Shown: piece by piece, positions 49,310 through 60,521 of the stretch
Layout of the letters: the number at the start of each line of letters is the position of its first letter
Numbering within the stretch: the stretch's first letter is position 1
Assembly (NCBI RefSeq): GCF_042186555.1
Contig: NC_133328.1
Coordinates: 330,454,539-330,518,538, forward strand
Length of the DNA stretch: 64,000 nt
Reading direction: 5' to 3'
From: Aquarana catesbeiana
Lineage: Eukaryota > Chordata > Amphibia > Anura > Ranidae
Translations under genes and position numbers: made by a program
Notes under the pieces: model-generated
What the model was told of the DNA's origin: nothing
What the model saw: only the letters and a program-made list of their open reading frames with translations
Database searches by the model: none

Positions 49310-50693
49310 CTAACTACGGCTCAGGGCTCCACCCAATAGACAGGAGGACTCTGCATGGGAGTCAGGTGGACTCCCTTCCTCTCCAGGAGTTAGAGCCGTG
49401 GCATGGGGCAACCAGAACGTGCATGTCTGCAGGAGGCAGATTTAGTCTGTGACAAAGCAGCAAGGATCTGATCGTAAGTTATGAGAGAGCTTGACTCTAA
49501 GGAAGTCTTTTGGCCTGAGGAGCAGGCCTAAGGCCTCAGCGTGAAGCCTAAAGCAGCCATGTGGCAAGATAGTAAGCCAGGAGGCTGAAGTATTTTGATT
49601 GTGCAAGTTACAGTAATGGTGGCACCCTCTGCATGGGCTACTGATGTATTTTGTGAACTTTTCCATTCTTTTATATAAAAGCGGGCTACCATGCCCTTCA
49701 AAATACAGTTTTGGATTGGTGCACTCATTGAAAATGCACCTAACGCTTGAGTTTGATCACCCCAATCTTACAGTATTTATAAGTGTATAGTGTACTGTGT
49801 AACTGATTCATTTTAAATATTACACTGTTCCATTATCTCTGTAATCTTAGGCATCTCTACAGCAAATGAACCAAACCGCTTGATTCTGCACCACATTTAC
49901 TATATTTTGCAATGTCTTTCCATCCGATCTAATAGAGAAATGCTGGTGTTCTGTATGTATGATAAAGAATAAAAATGTATTGTGAAGGGGAGAGACATAT
50001 GGAAGATTATGGAGTACTTCCTTCCATATTTCCCAGGATATATCACCCACATCCTCTTCCTTTTTTATCCAGACCTAATAGGGGAATTACTTAAAAATGT
50101 ATTTAATAAATGGACGTACAATGAAGACGTCAACCCTTTACTATTTATTTAATTATTCACTGTGACAAATACAATTAAGTTCTGTACTTCAGTTATATTT
50201 ATAAATGCCATGCTCCTATACTCAAAGCAAAACATATAAAAAACTTGTGATAAATGATCAATTTATTTACCGCGATAAGTATTTAATGAAAAAAGTGAAC
50301 TCAAAGTCCATCCAATGTGTCCTTTATACTTAAATAAATTGTATAACTAAAAAATAAATGTCTAAAGAAGCCAGTTTCTTCATCTAAATCCCAATATACT
50401 GTATATTCCAACAAACCGTGCATAGTGGGCTACAAAGCACCTCCTTCCAAAAACACAGATCCCATGCTCTCTTGGTGTTCACGCTCAAATTGTGCACACA
50501 GCATACCTCCATGACCCTCTTAACATAATAAGTGGGTCCACAATAGCTTAGATCCAAAACAAGGTTCAGGAGGCAATATAGTTAGGTTGAAAGGGAATAC
50601 GATGCTATATAATCATGTATACAACAGAATGATGTAGCGCAAAGTACAAAAAATAACCACAATATAATAAAAAATGTGTACAAAAAATATATA
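49310..50693. other. Non-coding DNA, nothing assigned
   Basis: No convincing ORF, terminal inverted repeats or transposon proteins. 50,240-50,690 (AAGTGAACTCAAAGTCCATC, CAAAGTACAAAAAATAACC) looks like dispersed repeat sequence, but boundaries are not visible. Confidence 0.45.
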
Positions 50694-50705
50694 TAAATAT
50701 ATCTA

Positions 50706-50800
<95 letters not shown>

Positions 50801-50802
50801 TA

Positions 50803-50880
<78 letters not shown>

Positions 50881-50886
50881 TATATA
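50694..50886. repeat. (ATCT)n followed by (TA)n microsatellite
   Basis: ATCT repeats about 50,700-50,799, then TATGTGTGTG, then TA to 50,886. Apparent short ORFs here are translated tyrosine/isoleucine runs without meaning. Confidence 0.97.
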
Positions 50887-51090
50887 AAAATGTCAAAGAA
50901 GGAAACAATAAAGTGCAAACAATTGTGCAAAAATATATGTATGTACAAAAAATGTGACATGTAATGCAAAGTGTAGCTCCTCCACCCTTGTAGATTAGCC
51001 TCTCACCTCTCCACCGTAACCCCTGCATTACCAGTGGGTCTCACCAAATGTTTTTTCCCTCTCTGGGGATGAAGACAAACTGCTGCTGCT

Positions 51091-51811
51091 TTAACCACTT
51101 GCCGACCGCTGCACACACATATACATCAGCCCATCCCCCCCACAGTTAGAATCACTTCCTAGGACACACTTAACCCTTTGATCGCCCCCTAGTGTTTAAC
51201 CCCTTCCCTGCCAGTGTCCATTTATACAGTAATCAGTGGCTATGTGTAGCTCTGATCGCTGTATAAATGACAATGGTCCCAAAATAGTGTCAAAAGTGTC
51301 TGATGTGTCCGTCATAATGTTGCAGTCCTGATAAAAATCGCAGATCACCGTCATTACTGGTAAGAAAAAAAAATAATAATAAAAATGCCATAAATCTATT
51401 CCCTATTTTGTAGACTCTATAACTTTTGCGCAAACCAATCAGTATACACTTATTGCGATTTTTTTTTTTTATACCAAAAATATGCACAAGAATACATATC
51501 GGCCTAAACTGTGGAAGAAATTTGTTTTCTTATATATTTTTTGGGGATATTTATTACAGCAAAAAGTAAAAAATATAGCTTTTTTTCAAAATTGTCGGTC
51601 TTTTTTGTTTATAGCACAAAAAATAAAACCTGCAGAGGTGTTCAAATACCACCAAAAGAAAGCTTTATTTGTGGGGAAAAAAAGACAACAATTTTGTTTG
51701 GGTACAAAGTCCCACGACTGCGCAATTGTCAGCTAAAGCGACGCAGTACAGAATCGCAAAAAATGCTCTGGTCAGGAAGGGGGTAAATCCTTCCGGGGCT
51801 GAAGTGGTTAA
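51091..51811. mobile_element. TTAA-flanked piggyBac-like MITE, copy 1
   Basis: TTAA at 51,091-51,094 and 51,808-51,811 flanks a 713-bp body that begins CCACTTGCCGACCGC and ends GGGGCTGAAGTGG. TTAA duplication with CC...GG ends fits piggyBac-type excision. The interior has CCCTTTGATCGCCCCCTAGT, GGTCCCAAAATAGTGTC, TTTGCGCAAACCAAT and CGGCCTAAACTG, all found in reverse complement in the copy at 52,957. No transposase frame. A GATG microsatellite follows (51,826-51,855). Confidence 0.8.
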
Positions 51812-51825
51812 ATGCCTCTTACTCA

Positions 51826-51856
51826 GATGGATGGATGGATGGATTGATGGATTATT
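51826..51856. repeat. (GATG)n microsatellite
   Basis: GATGGATGGATGGATGGATT and an imperfect continuation, just outside the TTAA-flanked element. Confidence 0.9.
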
Positions 51857-51997
51857 AGATTTCCAAACCCCACAGCATACATGCAAGAAGAAAAAGTACA
51901 CAGATCCAGTGCTCTCCGTTTAAAACATCACATTTATTTAGAAAAAGGTATAGTATTGCACTTACAAAAATGGCACTATAGGCAGTGCTAACCATGA

Positions 51998-52574
51998 CGG
52001 AAAAGAAGAAGGTAACAGCGCTCTCTGCAGGGACAACTCAATCCATACACCAGGTCCACTCACAGATGCCGAGGCTCGATGTGTCCCAACACACTCCAAT
52101 GCAACAGTAATAAGGAGAGCTGCCAAAACTGTAATCCTTGAAGTGTCATTTATTGGTACATCAGAGTGACAATAAAACAATAAAGCTGATGCATTTCGGC
52201 AATAGCCTTAGTCGTAGCTAGTTTGAAACAGATATGGCAAAATATATATATATATATACTTACATACACACAGGCAAACTCCATCTGTACAAAATTGGCC
52301 TATCAGGTTAGTGTCACAGAAAATGAACATATTTAAATGATACCACCAATTATTCAAGTGGTTAGTGACTACACCTGTTTTTAGCCAGCATGAGAAGAGG
52401 GAGAGGAAAGAAAGGCAATATAAAATTATTTTGTTGAGCCAAACAGAAGTGTGTAGAAAAAAATAAGACTAAGGCTATTGCCGAAACACGTCAGCTTTAT
52501 TGTTTTATTGTCACTCTGATGTACCAATAAACAACACTTCAAGGATTACAGTTTTGCTGGCTCTCCTTATTACT
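51998..52574. mobile_element. Foldback insertion flanked by 14-bp direct repeats
   Basis: AGTGCTAACCATGA occurs at 51,984-51,997 and at 52,575-52,588. Between them, arms 52,107-52,213 and 52,467-52,572 are inverted repeats of about 107 bp with few mismatches (TAATAAGGAGAGCTGCCAAA ... GACTAAGG). The left 109 bp before the arm is unpaired. A 14-bp duplication is typical of LINE-driven insertion while inverted arms are typical of foldback DNA elements, so the mechanism is unclear. Confidence 0.75.
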
Positions 52575-52727
52575 AGTGCTAACCATGAATGGCGTGTCTT
52601 TTATATACAATCACAGGATCCTTAGATGCAGAGATGATCACGGGATGACGCCATATATGTGCAAAACCTAGTCCTATACGTATGTTATGTCCAAACCTCA
52701 GGACTTCCTCAGTAGGTGCCCCTTTCA

Positions 52728-52944
52728 AAACTTTAAAATTTTCGAATTTTCGAATTTCCAAATTTTCGGATTTTTGAATATTCAAGTTTTAGAATTTTCA
52801 ATTTCCCGAATCTTCAAAATTTCAAATTCTGAATTTTCAAATTTCCATATTCCGGATTTTCCAATTTACGAATTTTCGAATTTATGAAAAAAACAAATGA
52901 AGCTAAAATGAAAACAAACAAAATTTTCAGCAGTGCACATCTAG
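52728..52944. mobile_element. 3' end of a TCGAA-rich hAT-like MITE
   Basis: TTTCGAATTTTCGAATTTCC-like short repeats run to GCAGTGCACATCTAG at 52,931-52,944, the degenerate right end of the TAGACATGTGCA family (26,767 and 38,243). The left end is not clear. Confidence 0.65.
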
Positions 52945-52956
52945 TTCATACAATTA

Positions 52957-53897
52957 TTAACCACTTTAGCCCCGGAAGATTTGGCTGCTCAATGACCAGT
53001 TCATTTTTTGCGATACGGCACTGTGTCATTTTAACTGACAATTGTGCGGTCATGTGATGCCGTACTCAAACAAAATTGGCGTCCTTTTTTCCCACAAATA
53101 GAGCTTTCTTTTGGAGGTATTTGATCACCTCTGCGGTTTTTATTTTTTGCTCTATAAACAAAAGAAGAGCGACAATTTTGAAAAAAACACAATATCTTTT
53201 ACTTTTTGCTATAATAAATATCCCAATTTAAAAAAAAAAACACATTTTTTCCTCAGTTTAGGCCGATATGTATTCTTCTACAAATTTTATGGTAAAAAAA
53301 AATCACAATAAGCATATATTTATTGGTTTGCACAAAATGTTGGCGTCTACAAAATAGAGGATAGATTTTTGGCATTATTATTATTATTATTTTACTAGTA
53401 ATGGCGGTGAGCTGCAATTTTTATCAGGACTGCGATAGTGTGGCGGACAAATTGGACACTTTTGACACATTTTTGGGACCATTGACAAGTATACAGTGAT
53501 CAGTGCTATACAAATGCACTGATTACTGTATAAATGTCACTGGCAAGGAAGGGGTTAACACTAGGGGGCAATCAAGGGGTTAACTGTGTTCCCTAGGTAT
53601 GTTCTAACTGGGGGAGGTATGGGACTGACTAGGGGAGGAGAGAGATTGGTGTTCATACTTAGTATGAACACAAGATCTGTCTTCTCTCCCCTGAGAGAAC
53701 CGAGACTTGTGTGTTTACACATACAGATCCCAGTTCTTGCTCTGTGCCCGCCGGGCACTCGCATCGGCTCTGGGCACATGCTGCAGTTGCGCGCGCCTCC
53801 CACAGCGTCTTAAAGGGCCAACGTACAGCTGCGATGGCTCGCCCAGGGGAGCCATTCTGCCGCAGTATAACAGTATATGCAGCAGCCAGTCGGTTAA
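52957..53897. mobile_element. TTAA-flanked piggyBac-like MITE, copy 2
   Basis: TTAA at 52,957-52,960 and 53,894-53,897. It starts CCACTTTAGCCCCGGAAG, which is the complement of the right end of copy 1, and contains GCGTCCTTTTTTCCCACAAA, TTTGATCACC, CTCAGTTTAGGCCGATATG, GGGACCATTGACAAG and CACTAGGGGGCAATCAAGG in the opposite orientation to copy 1. The right end (GCCAGTCGG) is diverged. Minor foldback TTCATACTTAGTATGAA at 53,651. No coding content. Confidence 0.82.
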
Positions 53898-54557
53898 AGC
53901 AGAACTTCACTTTCTCAATCAACATTGACTATTGTTAATCCTTATGCTGCTAGCATTAGTATGTAGATAGGAACGCATATCATATTTACTTTTTTTTTTT
54001 ACTTTTTTTTACATTTATTCAATTATTTAATGCTTTCCAGGCATAGGCAAATTATGTCATACATCCCAGGAGTCCTCAGGAGGGAGTAGGGTTTTTTTTT
54101 TTAAGCTCACTTTTCTGCCTGCATGCCTGAGCAAGAGCAGATGGAGGCCAGGAAGTAAATGCTACCTGAATCATATAATAAGGGGTGTTTTTCACAGGAA
54201 TTTCCAGGGAAAAAAAGCATGGAAAGATAAATGAATAGGGTAGTTACCTTTAAATGTTCAAAACAAATTAAATAGCATTTTTGTTTTTTGGTGCTCAGGT
54301 GCAGTGTAGTTCCACTAGTTCTTAATTGCTAATTAACTGCTAATTAACTGGGCCATTGTAAAATGATGCCTGAGTGGGAGCCCTATTGTTCTGGGTGGAA
54401 GTCATATGACATCCTCCCAAGAATGCACCTCAGGCAGGCCTGGGTGCGTGATTGCTTTTACCAAACACAGCAGATCACTTTACAAATGTAAACAATAGCT
54501 TCAGTTAAAGCTATTTAATGTTTATAATTGTGTTACTAGCTGTGATTGGTCACTGTT
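53898..54557. other. Non-coding DNA, probable dispersed repeat
   Basis: GCAGAACTTCACTTTCTCAA to CTCACTTTTCTGCCTGCATG reads like a decayed interspersed repeat. No ORF, no terminal repeats seen. Confidence 0.45.
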
Positions 54558-54854
54558 GATGAGGGATGACCCTGATGTTGGAGCCGAACACAAGTACGGG
54601 CGAATACCGAACGTTATGGGGCATTGGCAGCAAATTTGAGCGCCACGGAACGCCCCATAATGCCCTGCGAGATCGCAGTGCATTGGCGTCTTATGATTGG
54701 CCAAAGCATGCACCTGACCTGCATGCTTTGGCCAATCACAGTGCACTCTGCTGAGAGTGCCATAATTGGCCGAAGGCAAGGTGCCTTTGGCCAATCATGG
54801 CTCAGGGGGCTAAGTCAACACCCCGCACTATATGAGGCTGCTTACTCGGTGGCC

Positions 54855-54913
<59 letters not shown>

Positions 54914-54985
54914 ATACTCTGCATTTAGTGTAGACTAGGACTCTATATTCAGTCAATGCAGGCAGTGTAGTTTATATAACACAGT
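54558..54985 (+). mobile_element. hAT-like element related to the satellite-adjacent element
   Basis: It starts near GAGGGATGACCC (54,560) and follows the same order as the 23,797 element read on the minus strand: CCGAAC..ATACCGAACGTTATGGG, CGCCACGGAACGCCCCATAA, ATCGCAGTGCATTGG, hairpin ATTGGCCAAAGCATGC/GCATGCTTTGGCCAAT, ATAATTGGCC/TTGGCCAAT, GGCTCAGGGGGCTAAG, CCCCGCACTATATGAGG, then (TA)n at 54,857-54,911. No 45-bp satellite follows; the downstream part (TTAGTGTAGACTAGG) differs. Confidence 0.72.
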
Positions 54986-55009
54986 GTATTGAACTGGTTA
55001 AGATGAACC

Positions 55010-55942
55010 CTGCGCCAACATTTAAAAAAAATGGCGTGAAGGTCCCCCCAAAATCCATACCAGGCCCTTCAGGTCTGGTATGGATTTTAAGGGGGATCCC
55101 GCACCAAAATAAAAAAAAATGATGTGGGGGTCTCCCCAAAATCCATACCAGACCTTTATCTGAGCATGCAACCTGGCAGGCTTCAAGAAAAGGGGGGGCA
55201 GAGCACCCCCCCTCCTGAAACATACCAGGCCACATTCCCTCAACATGGAGAGGGTGCTTTGGGGTTCCCCCCAAAGCACCTTGTCCCCATGTTGATGGGG
55301 ACAAGGGCCTCATCCCCACAACTCTTGCCCGTTGATTGTGGTGGTTTGCGGGTGGGGGGCTTATCGGAATCTGGAAGCCTCCTTTAACAAGGGGGCCCCA
55401 GATCCTGCCCTCCCCCTATGTTAGTCAGTATGGGGTATATTGTACCCCTACCCATTCACCAAAAAGAGTGTAGAAAAAAGTAAAAATAACAGCAGACAGT
55501 TTTTGTCAATACCTTTATTTAAAAAAAGTGTCCTGTGATGTAAATCCATCATCAATCACGGCATCCAATCATCCAGAGAAAAAAAAAACGGAAAAACTCT
55601 ACCTCGATAGGAGGCCTCCCCGTGACTGCCGTCTTTCGCTTTGACAGCGGGACGCCTCCCATCGAGGCAGAGTTTTTCCGTTTTTATTTTTTAATTTTTT
55701 CTCAGGACCATTGGACGCCATGAATGACGATGGATTTACATTGCAGGGCACTTTTTTTAATAAATGAATTGTCAAAAATTGTCTGCTGTTGTTTTTACTT
55801 TTTGACACTTTTTTTGGTGAATGGATAGGGGTACAATGTACCCCTACCCATTCACATGGGGGGCGGGATTCCAGATTCAGATAAGCCCCCCACCCACATA
55901 CCCCCTCAACCATTGGGCAAGGGTTGTGGTGATGAGGCTCTT
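55010..55942. mobile_element. Large foldback repeat of the CCATACCAGACC type
   Basis: 55,305-55,630 and 55,633-55,942 are inverted arms around an axis near 55,632 (GGAAAAACTCTACCTCGATA pairs with TATCGAGGCAGAGTTTTTCC-like sequence; CTTATCGGAATCTGG pairs with CCAGATTCAGATAAG). The left part 55,010-55,300 (CCAAAATCCATACCAGGCCC, AGCATGCAACCTGGCAGGC) is unpaired here but recurs inverted at 58,810-58,960 and 59,180-59,620. This is a known type of ranid foldback repeat; terminal repeats were not resolved. Confidence 0.7.
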
Positions 55943-56888
55943 ACATAGTAGGCGAGGTTGAAAAAAGACACAAGTCCATCAAGTCCAACCTATGTGTGTG
56001 ATTTTATGTCAGTATTACATTGCATATCCCTGAATTTTGTGGTAATTCAGGTGCTTATCTAATAGTTTTTTTAAATTATCAATGCTGCCCGCTGAAACCA
56101 CTGCCCGTGGAAGGGAATTCCACATCCTAACTGCTCTTACAGTAAAGAACCCTCTACGCAGTTTAAGGTTAAATCACTTTTCTTCTAATTTTAGTGAATG
56201 GCCATGTGTCTTAATAAATTCTCTTACGCAGAAAAGTTTTATCCCTGTTTTGGAGTCATCAGTATGGTATTTGTACATTGAAATCATATCCCCTCTCAAG
56301 CTTCCCTTCTCCAAAGAGAACGAGCTCAGTGCTTGTAACCTTTCCCCATAACAAATGTCCTCCAGACCCTTTATAAGTTTTGTTGCCCTTCTCTGGACTC
56401 TCTCCAGTTCCAGCACATCCTTACTGAGGACTGGTGCCCAGAATTCAACAGCAAACTCCAGGTGTGGCCAGCCCAGAGTCTTGTAGAGTGGGAGAATTAT
56501 TGTTTTATCTCTGGAGTTAATTACCTTTTTAATGCATGCCAATATTCAGTTTGCTTTGCTTGCAGCAGTTTGGCATTGCATGCCATTGCTGAGCCTGTCA
56601 TCTACTAGGACCCCCAGGTAATTTTCCATCCTAGATTCCGCCAGAGGTTCTCCCCCAGTGAGTAGATTGCATTCATATTTTTGCCACACAAATGCATTAT
56701 TTTACATTTTTCCACATTAAACCTCATTTGCTATGTAGTTGCCCACCCCATTAATTTGTTTAGATCTTCTTGCAAGGTTTCCACATCCTGCGGAGAAGTT
56801 TTTGCCCTGCTTAGTTTAGTATCGTCCGCAATTAAATGGATTTAACTGTTTATCCCATCCTCCATAAATGAATAAATTAAATAGGACA
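55943..56888 (-). pseudogene. CR1 LINE 3' end: RT palm remainder, thumb and 3' UTR
   Basis: Reading right to left, IADDTKLSRAKTSPQ near 56,825 is RT motif C with both Asp kept. Then QEDLNKLMGWATT, FNVEKCKIMHL near 56,710, and after frame changes the C-terminal block RVQRRATKLIKGLEDICYGE (56,400-56,340), SFSLEKGSLRGDMISMYKYH and the stop near 56,174. The 3' UTR follows to TACTATGTAA at about 55,943, close to the short-repeat end expected of CR1. Between motif A and C about 30 codons are lost (the PQGS region is not recognisable). Confidence 0.88.
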
Positions 56889-57480
56889 GAAAGTGGGGGA
56901 CCCCACCTTCCACCCCTGCCCATTCCGAATACTCCCCTCTGAACTCGCCCCTGTAGCCAGTTTTCAATCTATGTACTCACCCTATGGTCCATACCAACTG
57001 ACCTTACTTTGTACAGTAAACCTTTATGGGGAACTATATCAAATGCTTTTGCAAAATCCAGATACACCACGTCTACGGGCCTTCCTTTATCTAGATGACA
57101 GCTCACCTCCTCATAAAGGGTTAATAGATTGGTTTGGCAAGAATGATTCTTCATGAATCCATGATGATTACTGCTAATGATACAGTTGTCATTGCTAAAA
57201 TCTTGTCTATAGTCTCTTATCATCCCCTCCAAGAGCTTACATACAATTGAAGGTAGGCGAACTGGTGTGTAATTCCCAAGGATGTATCTTAGGCCTTTTT
57301 TTAATATTGGTGCTACTTTGGCTTTTCTCCAATCAGCTGGTACCATTCCAGTCAGTAGACTGTTTGTAAAAATTAGGAACTGCGGTCTGGCAATTACTTG
57401 ACTGGGTTCCTTAAGGACCTTCGGGTGCAGGCCATCTGGTCCCGGTGACTTATTAATGTTAAGTTTTTTTCAAGTCTATT
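56889..57480 (-). pseudogene. CR1 LINE reverse transcriptase, N-terminal half
   Basis: The frame 57,346-56,969 reads VPADWRKAKVAPILKKG, LLEGMIRDYRQDF, NHHGFMKNHSCQTNLLTLYE and VDVVYLDFAKAFDIVPHKGL with motif A intact, then KVRSVGMDHRVST. This is the RT core of CR1-clade LINEs. Upstream (57,347-57,480) the reading gives an LNINKSPGPDGLHP-like entry with a stop. The 5' neighbour is the linker at 57,482. Several small indels disturb the frame on both sides, so this copy cannot make a full ORF2 protein. Confidence 0.9.
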
Positions 57481-57481
57481 T

Positions 57482-57860
57482 TTAATTCTGTCCTCTGTTA
57501 GCCATGAGGGTGCTTCCTGTGTCATGAGGATAAACATTGCAGTTTTGGTTACTGAAGTCCCCCGATTCCCTTGTGAAGACCGAGGAGAAGAATAAATTCA
57601 ATACCTTCGCCATCTCTCCATCCTTAGTAACCAGATTCCCTTCATCATTCTTTATGGAACCAAAATTATCTGACCTCCCTTTCTTACTATTTATGCACTT
57701 AAAAAATTTCTTGAGATTTTTCCTTTTTTTCATGTTCTATCTTAGTGGCACTGATTGCACCCTTATATTTCTTGTTGCATTCTTTGTAAAGTTGGAATGC
57801 TGATAATCATCCCTCAGCCTTCTATTTTTTGAAGACCCTCTCCTTTGCTTTTATATGCTT
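57482..57860 (-). pseudogene. CR1 LINE linker between endonuclease and RT
   Basis: 57,733-57,482 reads MKKRKNLKKFFKCINSKKGR, DNFGSIKNDEGNLVTKDGEM and AKVLNLFFSSVFTRES, the usual CR1 segment before the RT (FYKYIxSKR...LxxxDGxL...DxEKAExLNxFFxSVF). It links the C-terminus of the endonuclease frame (57,814-58,263) to the RT. One frameshift lies near 57,740-57,810. Confidence 0.85.
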
Positions 57861-58800
57861 GTTTTACGTTGAAGTTAAGCCACCCAGGACTTTTATTAGC
57901 TCTTTTATATTTATATCCCATTGGGATGCACTGGCTAATCCCCTTATTTAATATGCTTTTAAAGAATACCCATTTCTCCTCCTTGTTCATTGTTCCTAAG
58001 ATTTTATCCCAATTTGTATCTTTTAGCAAGGCTCGTAGTTTAGGGAAGTTGGCTCTTTTGAAATTCAGTGTCTTTGTATTCCCCTTATGTTTCCTATTAG
58101 TGTGATTTATACTGAAACTAATTGACCTGTGTTCGCTGTTTCCTAAATTGCCCCATATTTCTAGATCCGTGATCAAGTCTGTATTGTTGGTAATCAGTAG
58201 GTATAGTAACGCTTTGTTTCTAGTTGGTGCGTTTGCCATCTGACCTATGAAATTGTCCTGCAAGACATTTTGGAACTAGCGAGCCTTAGATGAATGCAGG
58301 GTTCCTTCCACCCAGTCTATGTGTGGATAATTAAAATCCCCCATTATGAAGACACTTCGCATCCTTGCCACTAATCCAAATTGTGATAGGAAGTCCGCTT
58401 CTGCCTCCTCCCTCTGGTTAGGGGGCCTATAGCATACTCCCAGTATTACTTTCCCCTTAGTTTCATCCCTTTGCAGCTCTACCCATAAGGATTCCACCTC
58501 CTCCCTTGCTCCCTTAGTGATGTCATCTCTCACATTCACTTGTACATCATTTTTGATATACAGGCATACCCTCCCCATTTTTTCTAGTTGTCCTCCAGAC
58601 TCCTGGCATTGGTGAGCACGCCACATAGTTTAGACCGGTCGCATACTGTCTCCTTATTGGGTGTACTGAGGTTGCAAATAATACTTGTTACTATACTTAC
58701 CTCGGGTTTAGGTGCTTTAGTCAACCTACCACTAATGGCCCCAATACTACCTTCTGGGATATATTCTGTGCTGAATATCTCTACCACTGTACCCCCCCGT
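57814..58800 (-). pseudogene. CR1 LINE AP-endonuclease domain
   Basis: In three frames, reading leftward: LCGVLTNARSL (58,640-58,610), GRVCLYIKNDVQVNVRDDIT, ESLWVELQRDETKGKVILGV, CYRPPNQREEAE, MGDFNYPHIDW (58,347-58,315; catalytic Asp retained), then LQDNFIGQMANAPTRNKALL (58,262-58,203), GNSEHRSISFSINH where the family has SDH, then KTLNFKRANF and KSPGWLNFNVKQAYKSK. About 60 codons are missing after the NARS region, since the SESWL block is absent. 5' truncation near 58,800 borders foldback repeat DNA. Confidence 0.88.
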
Positions 58801-59135
58801 CGCCTAGTTTAAAAGCCCCTCAGGACCCCAAAGCACTCTCCACTTGTTGAGGGCATGTGGCCTGGTACGGTTCAGGAGGGGGGCACTCTCTTGTCCCCCC
58901 TTTTCCTGAGGCCTGCTAGGTTGAATGCTTGGATAAGGGTCAACCTGGCAGGCCTCAGGTTGACCCTTATCTGGCAAATGCGAGTGCCTGGTGGACATCG
59001 CGGCCACAGGGCACACGCATCGGCTTCCACGGGCGTGCCCCCTTGATGGACGAGGACGTCATATGATGCCCACCAAGGATGTAAGATCCCTCCTCTGGAC
59101 GTCATTTGACTATGGGCATGGAAGGAAGTGGTTAA
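58801..59135. mobile_element. Mixed MITE debris ending in a piggyBac-like terminus
   Basis: 58,810-58,960 is an inverted piece of the CCATACCAGACC-type repeat (CCCCAAAGCACTCTCC, GGCATGTGGCCTGGTACGG). A hairpin CAACCTGGCAGGCCTCAGGTTG-like structure lies near 58,930-58,975. From 58,980 the sequence GCACACGCATCGGC ... GGAAGTGGTTAA ends in TTAA at 59,132-59,135, the right end of a TTAA-flanked MITE related to 52,957. Confidence 0.6.
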
Positions 59136-59179
59136 ATAATGGACTTGTCAGATGTTTGAGTGTCATTATTTCTAAATTA

Positions 59180-59680
59180 CATATATTTTTTTAGGGGGTA
59201 GTATCTGGAGACCCTTTTTTTTAAGAAGGTTTTCAGATTCTGATAAACCCTTGGCCCACAAACCCCCACAACCACAGGTCAACGGTTGGTGGGGATGAGA
59301 CCAGTGTCCTAATCTAAAGGAGGCAAAGTGATTTGCCAGGGGGGACCCCCTGGCAAGGCATCCTCCCATGCTGAAGGCATGTGGCCTACTATAGTTCAGG
59401 AGGGTGCAAGCTCATCCCCCCTTTCCTGGGTAGCAAGGCTGCATGCTTGGATTAAGGAGGTAATATGGATTTTAGGGGTGCCTCGCATTCTTTTTTTTCT
59501 TTTTTTCATGGAGTCCCCATTAAAATCTGTACAAGACCCAAAGGACCCGGTACAGATTTCCTGGGGGCACCTCACACATTTTTTGGGGTATTTTTTGTGA
59601 GGTAGCCCTGTAAAATCCATAGGTTTAGGCAAGACAATGTTTGCTGTAGGCTGTCAAATAAAAACTTTATTGTTGGCTTC
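59180..59680 (-). mobile_element. Inverted copy of the CCATACCAGACC-type repeat
   Basis: On the minus strand the order matches 55,010-55,500: AAATCC..GGGTCTTGTACAGATTTTAA, ATCCAAGCATGCAGCC, AGGAAAGGGGGGATGAGC, CCTCCTGAAC, AGGCCACATGCC, CCCCACCAACC, then AGAATCTGAAAACC. AATAAAAACTTTATTG at 59,660 is a short hairpin. Diverged. Confidence 0.65.
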
Positions 59681-59974
59681 TTAAAAAAAAAAACAGCACG
59701 CAGATCACTCCAAAGTTCCCCCACAATACATAATGGCTTTTGGCTCTGTGTCCTGTTTTTACTTTCAAGAAAATAATCAGGAGGAAGATGTAATTTGCTA
59801 GCAATTTAAAACTCTTTTTTACTTTTGTAAATGTCAGTACTAAAAAAAAATCACTGCTTCTGGTCATATGAAATGTAAATTTTTTTTTGTGCATTGGTAC
59901 ATGTAACCAAGGGCAGCTCTCTTCCCCATATGCTATTTTTTTAATATCCCCTTGACTATTAGCATAAAATTTTT
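59681..59974. other. Non-coding DNA, nothing assigned
   Basis: AT-rich stretch with homopolymer runs. A minus-strand frame of about 108 codons (59,993-59,667) has no recognisable domain and I do not regard it as a gene. Confidence 0.45.
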
Positions 59975-60515
59975 TTAACCACTTGCCGACCACGCTATAG
60001 CAAAATGATGGCTACAGCACGGTCGGTCAGTTCTGAGAGTTCGGGGAATATGACATCCTCCCGTGATCGTGCGTTACATGCAGGCGACATCCTCTGTGAT
60101 TGGTGTGTCCTCCAGACACAGCTGATCACAGATTGGGCTAAAGAGTAAATCAGCAGCTCTTTACCATGTGATCAGCTGTTCCAATCACAACTGATCATAC
60201 TGTAAACACACTTGCAGGTTATCAGCATTCCTTTCTTCACAGTGTGTGGAGAGGAGAGAAAGGGGACATTATTGCAACCTATCAGTGCCACTTATCAGTG
60301 CTGCCTCTTAGTGCTGTTCAGTGCTGCCTATCAGTGCTACTTATTAGTTCCTCCTCATCAGTGCCCACCAGTGCTACCTCATCAGTGTAGCCTCATCAGT
60401 GACCCTCAGTTCCGCCACATTAGTGACCATAAGTGCAACCTATCAGTGCCCATTAGTGCTGCCTATTAGTGCTCTTTAGTGCAGCCTCATCAGCACACAT
60501 CAGTGAAGGAGAAAC
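59975..60515. mobile_element. piggyBac-like MITE left part with TATCAGTGC minisatellite
   Basis: TTAA at 59,975-59,978 followed by CCACTTGCCGACCACG, the left end shared with 51,091. CAGCTGATCACAG and CTGTTCCAATCACAACTGAT form a stem near 60,120-60,195. From 60,285 degenerate units around CCTATCAGTGCTGC repeat to about 60,510, the complement of the array at 25,590. The right TTAA end is not visible. Confidence 0.72.
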
Positions 60516-60521
60516 ATTTCA

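Noticed and set aside
53561..53938. Several overlapping ORFs of 73-88 codons
   Set aside because: All lie within the piggyBac-like MITE at 52,957-53,897 on both strands, with no recognisable product.
59667..59993. Minus-strand 108-codon ORF as a gene
   Set aside because: No domain, homopolymer-rich, and it overlaps the end of a TTAA-flanked MITE.
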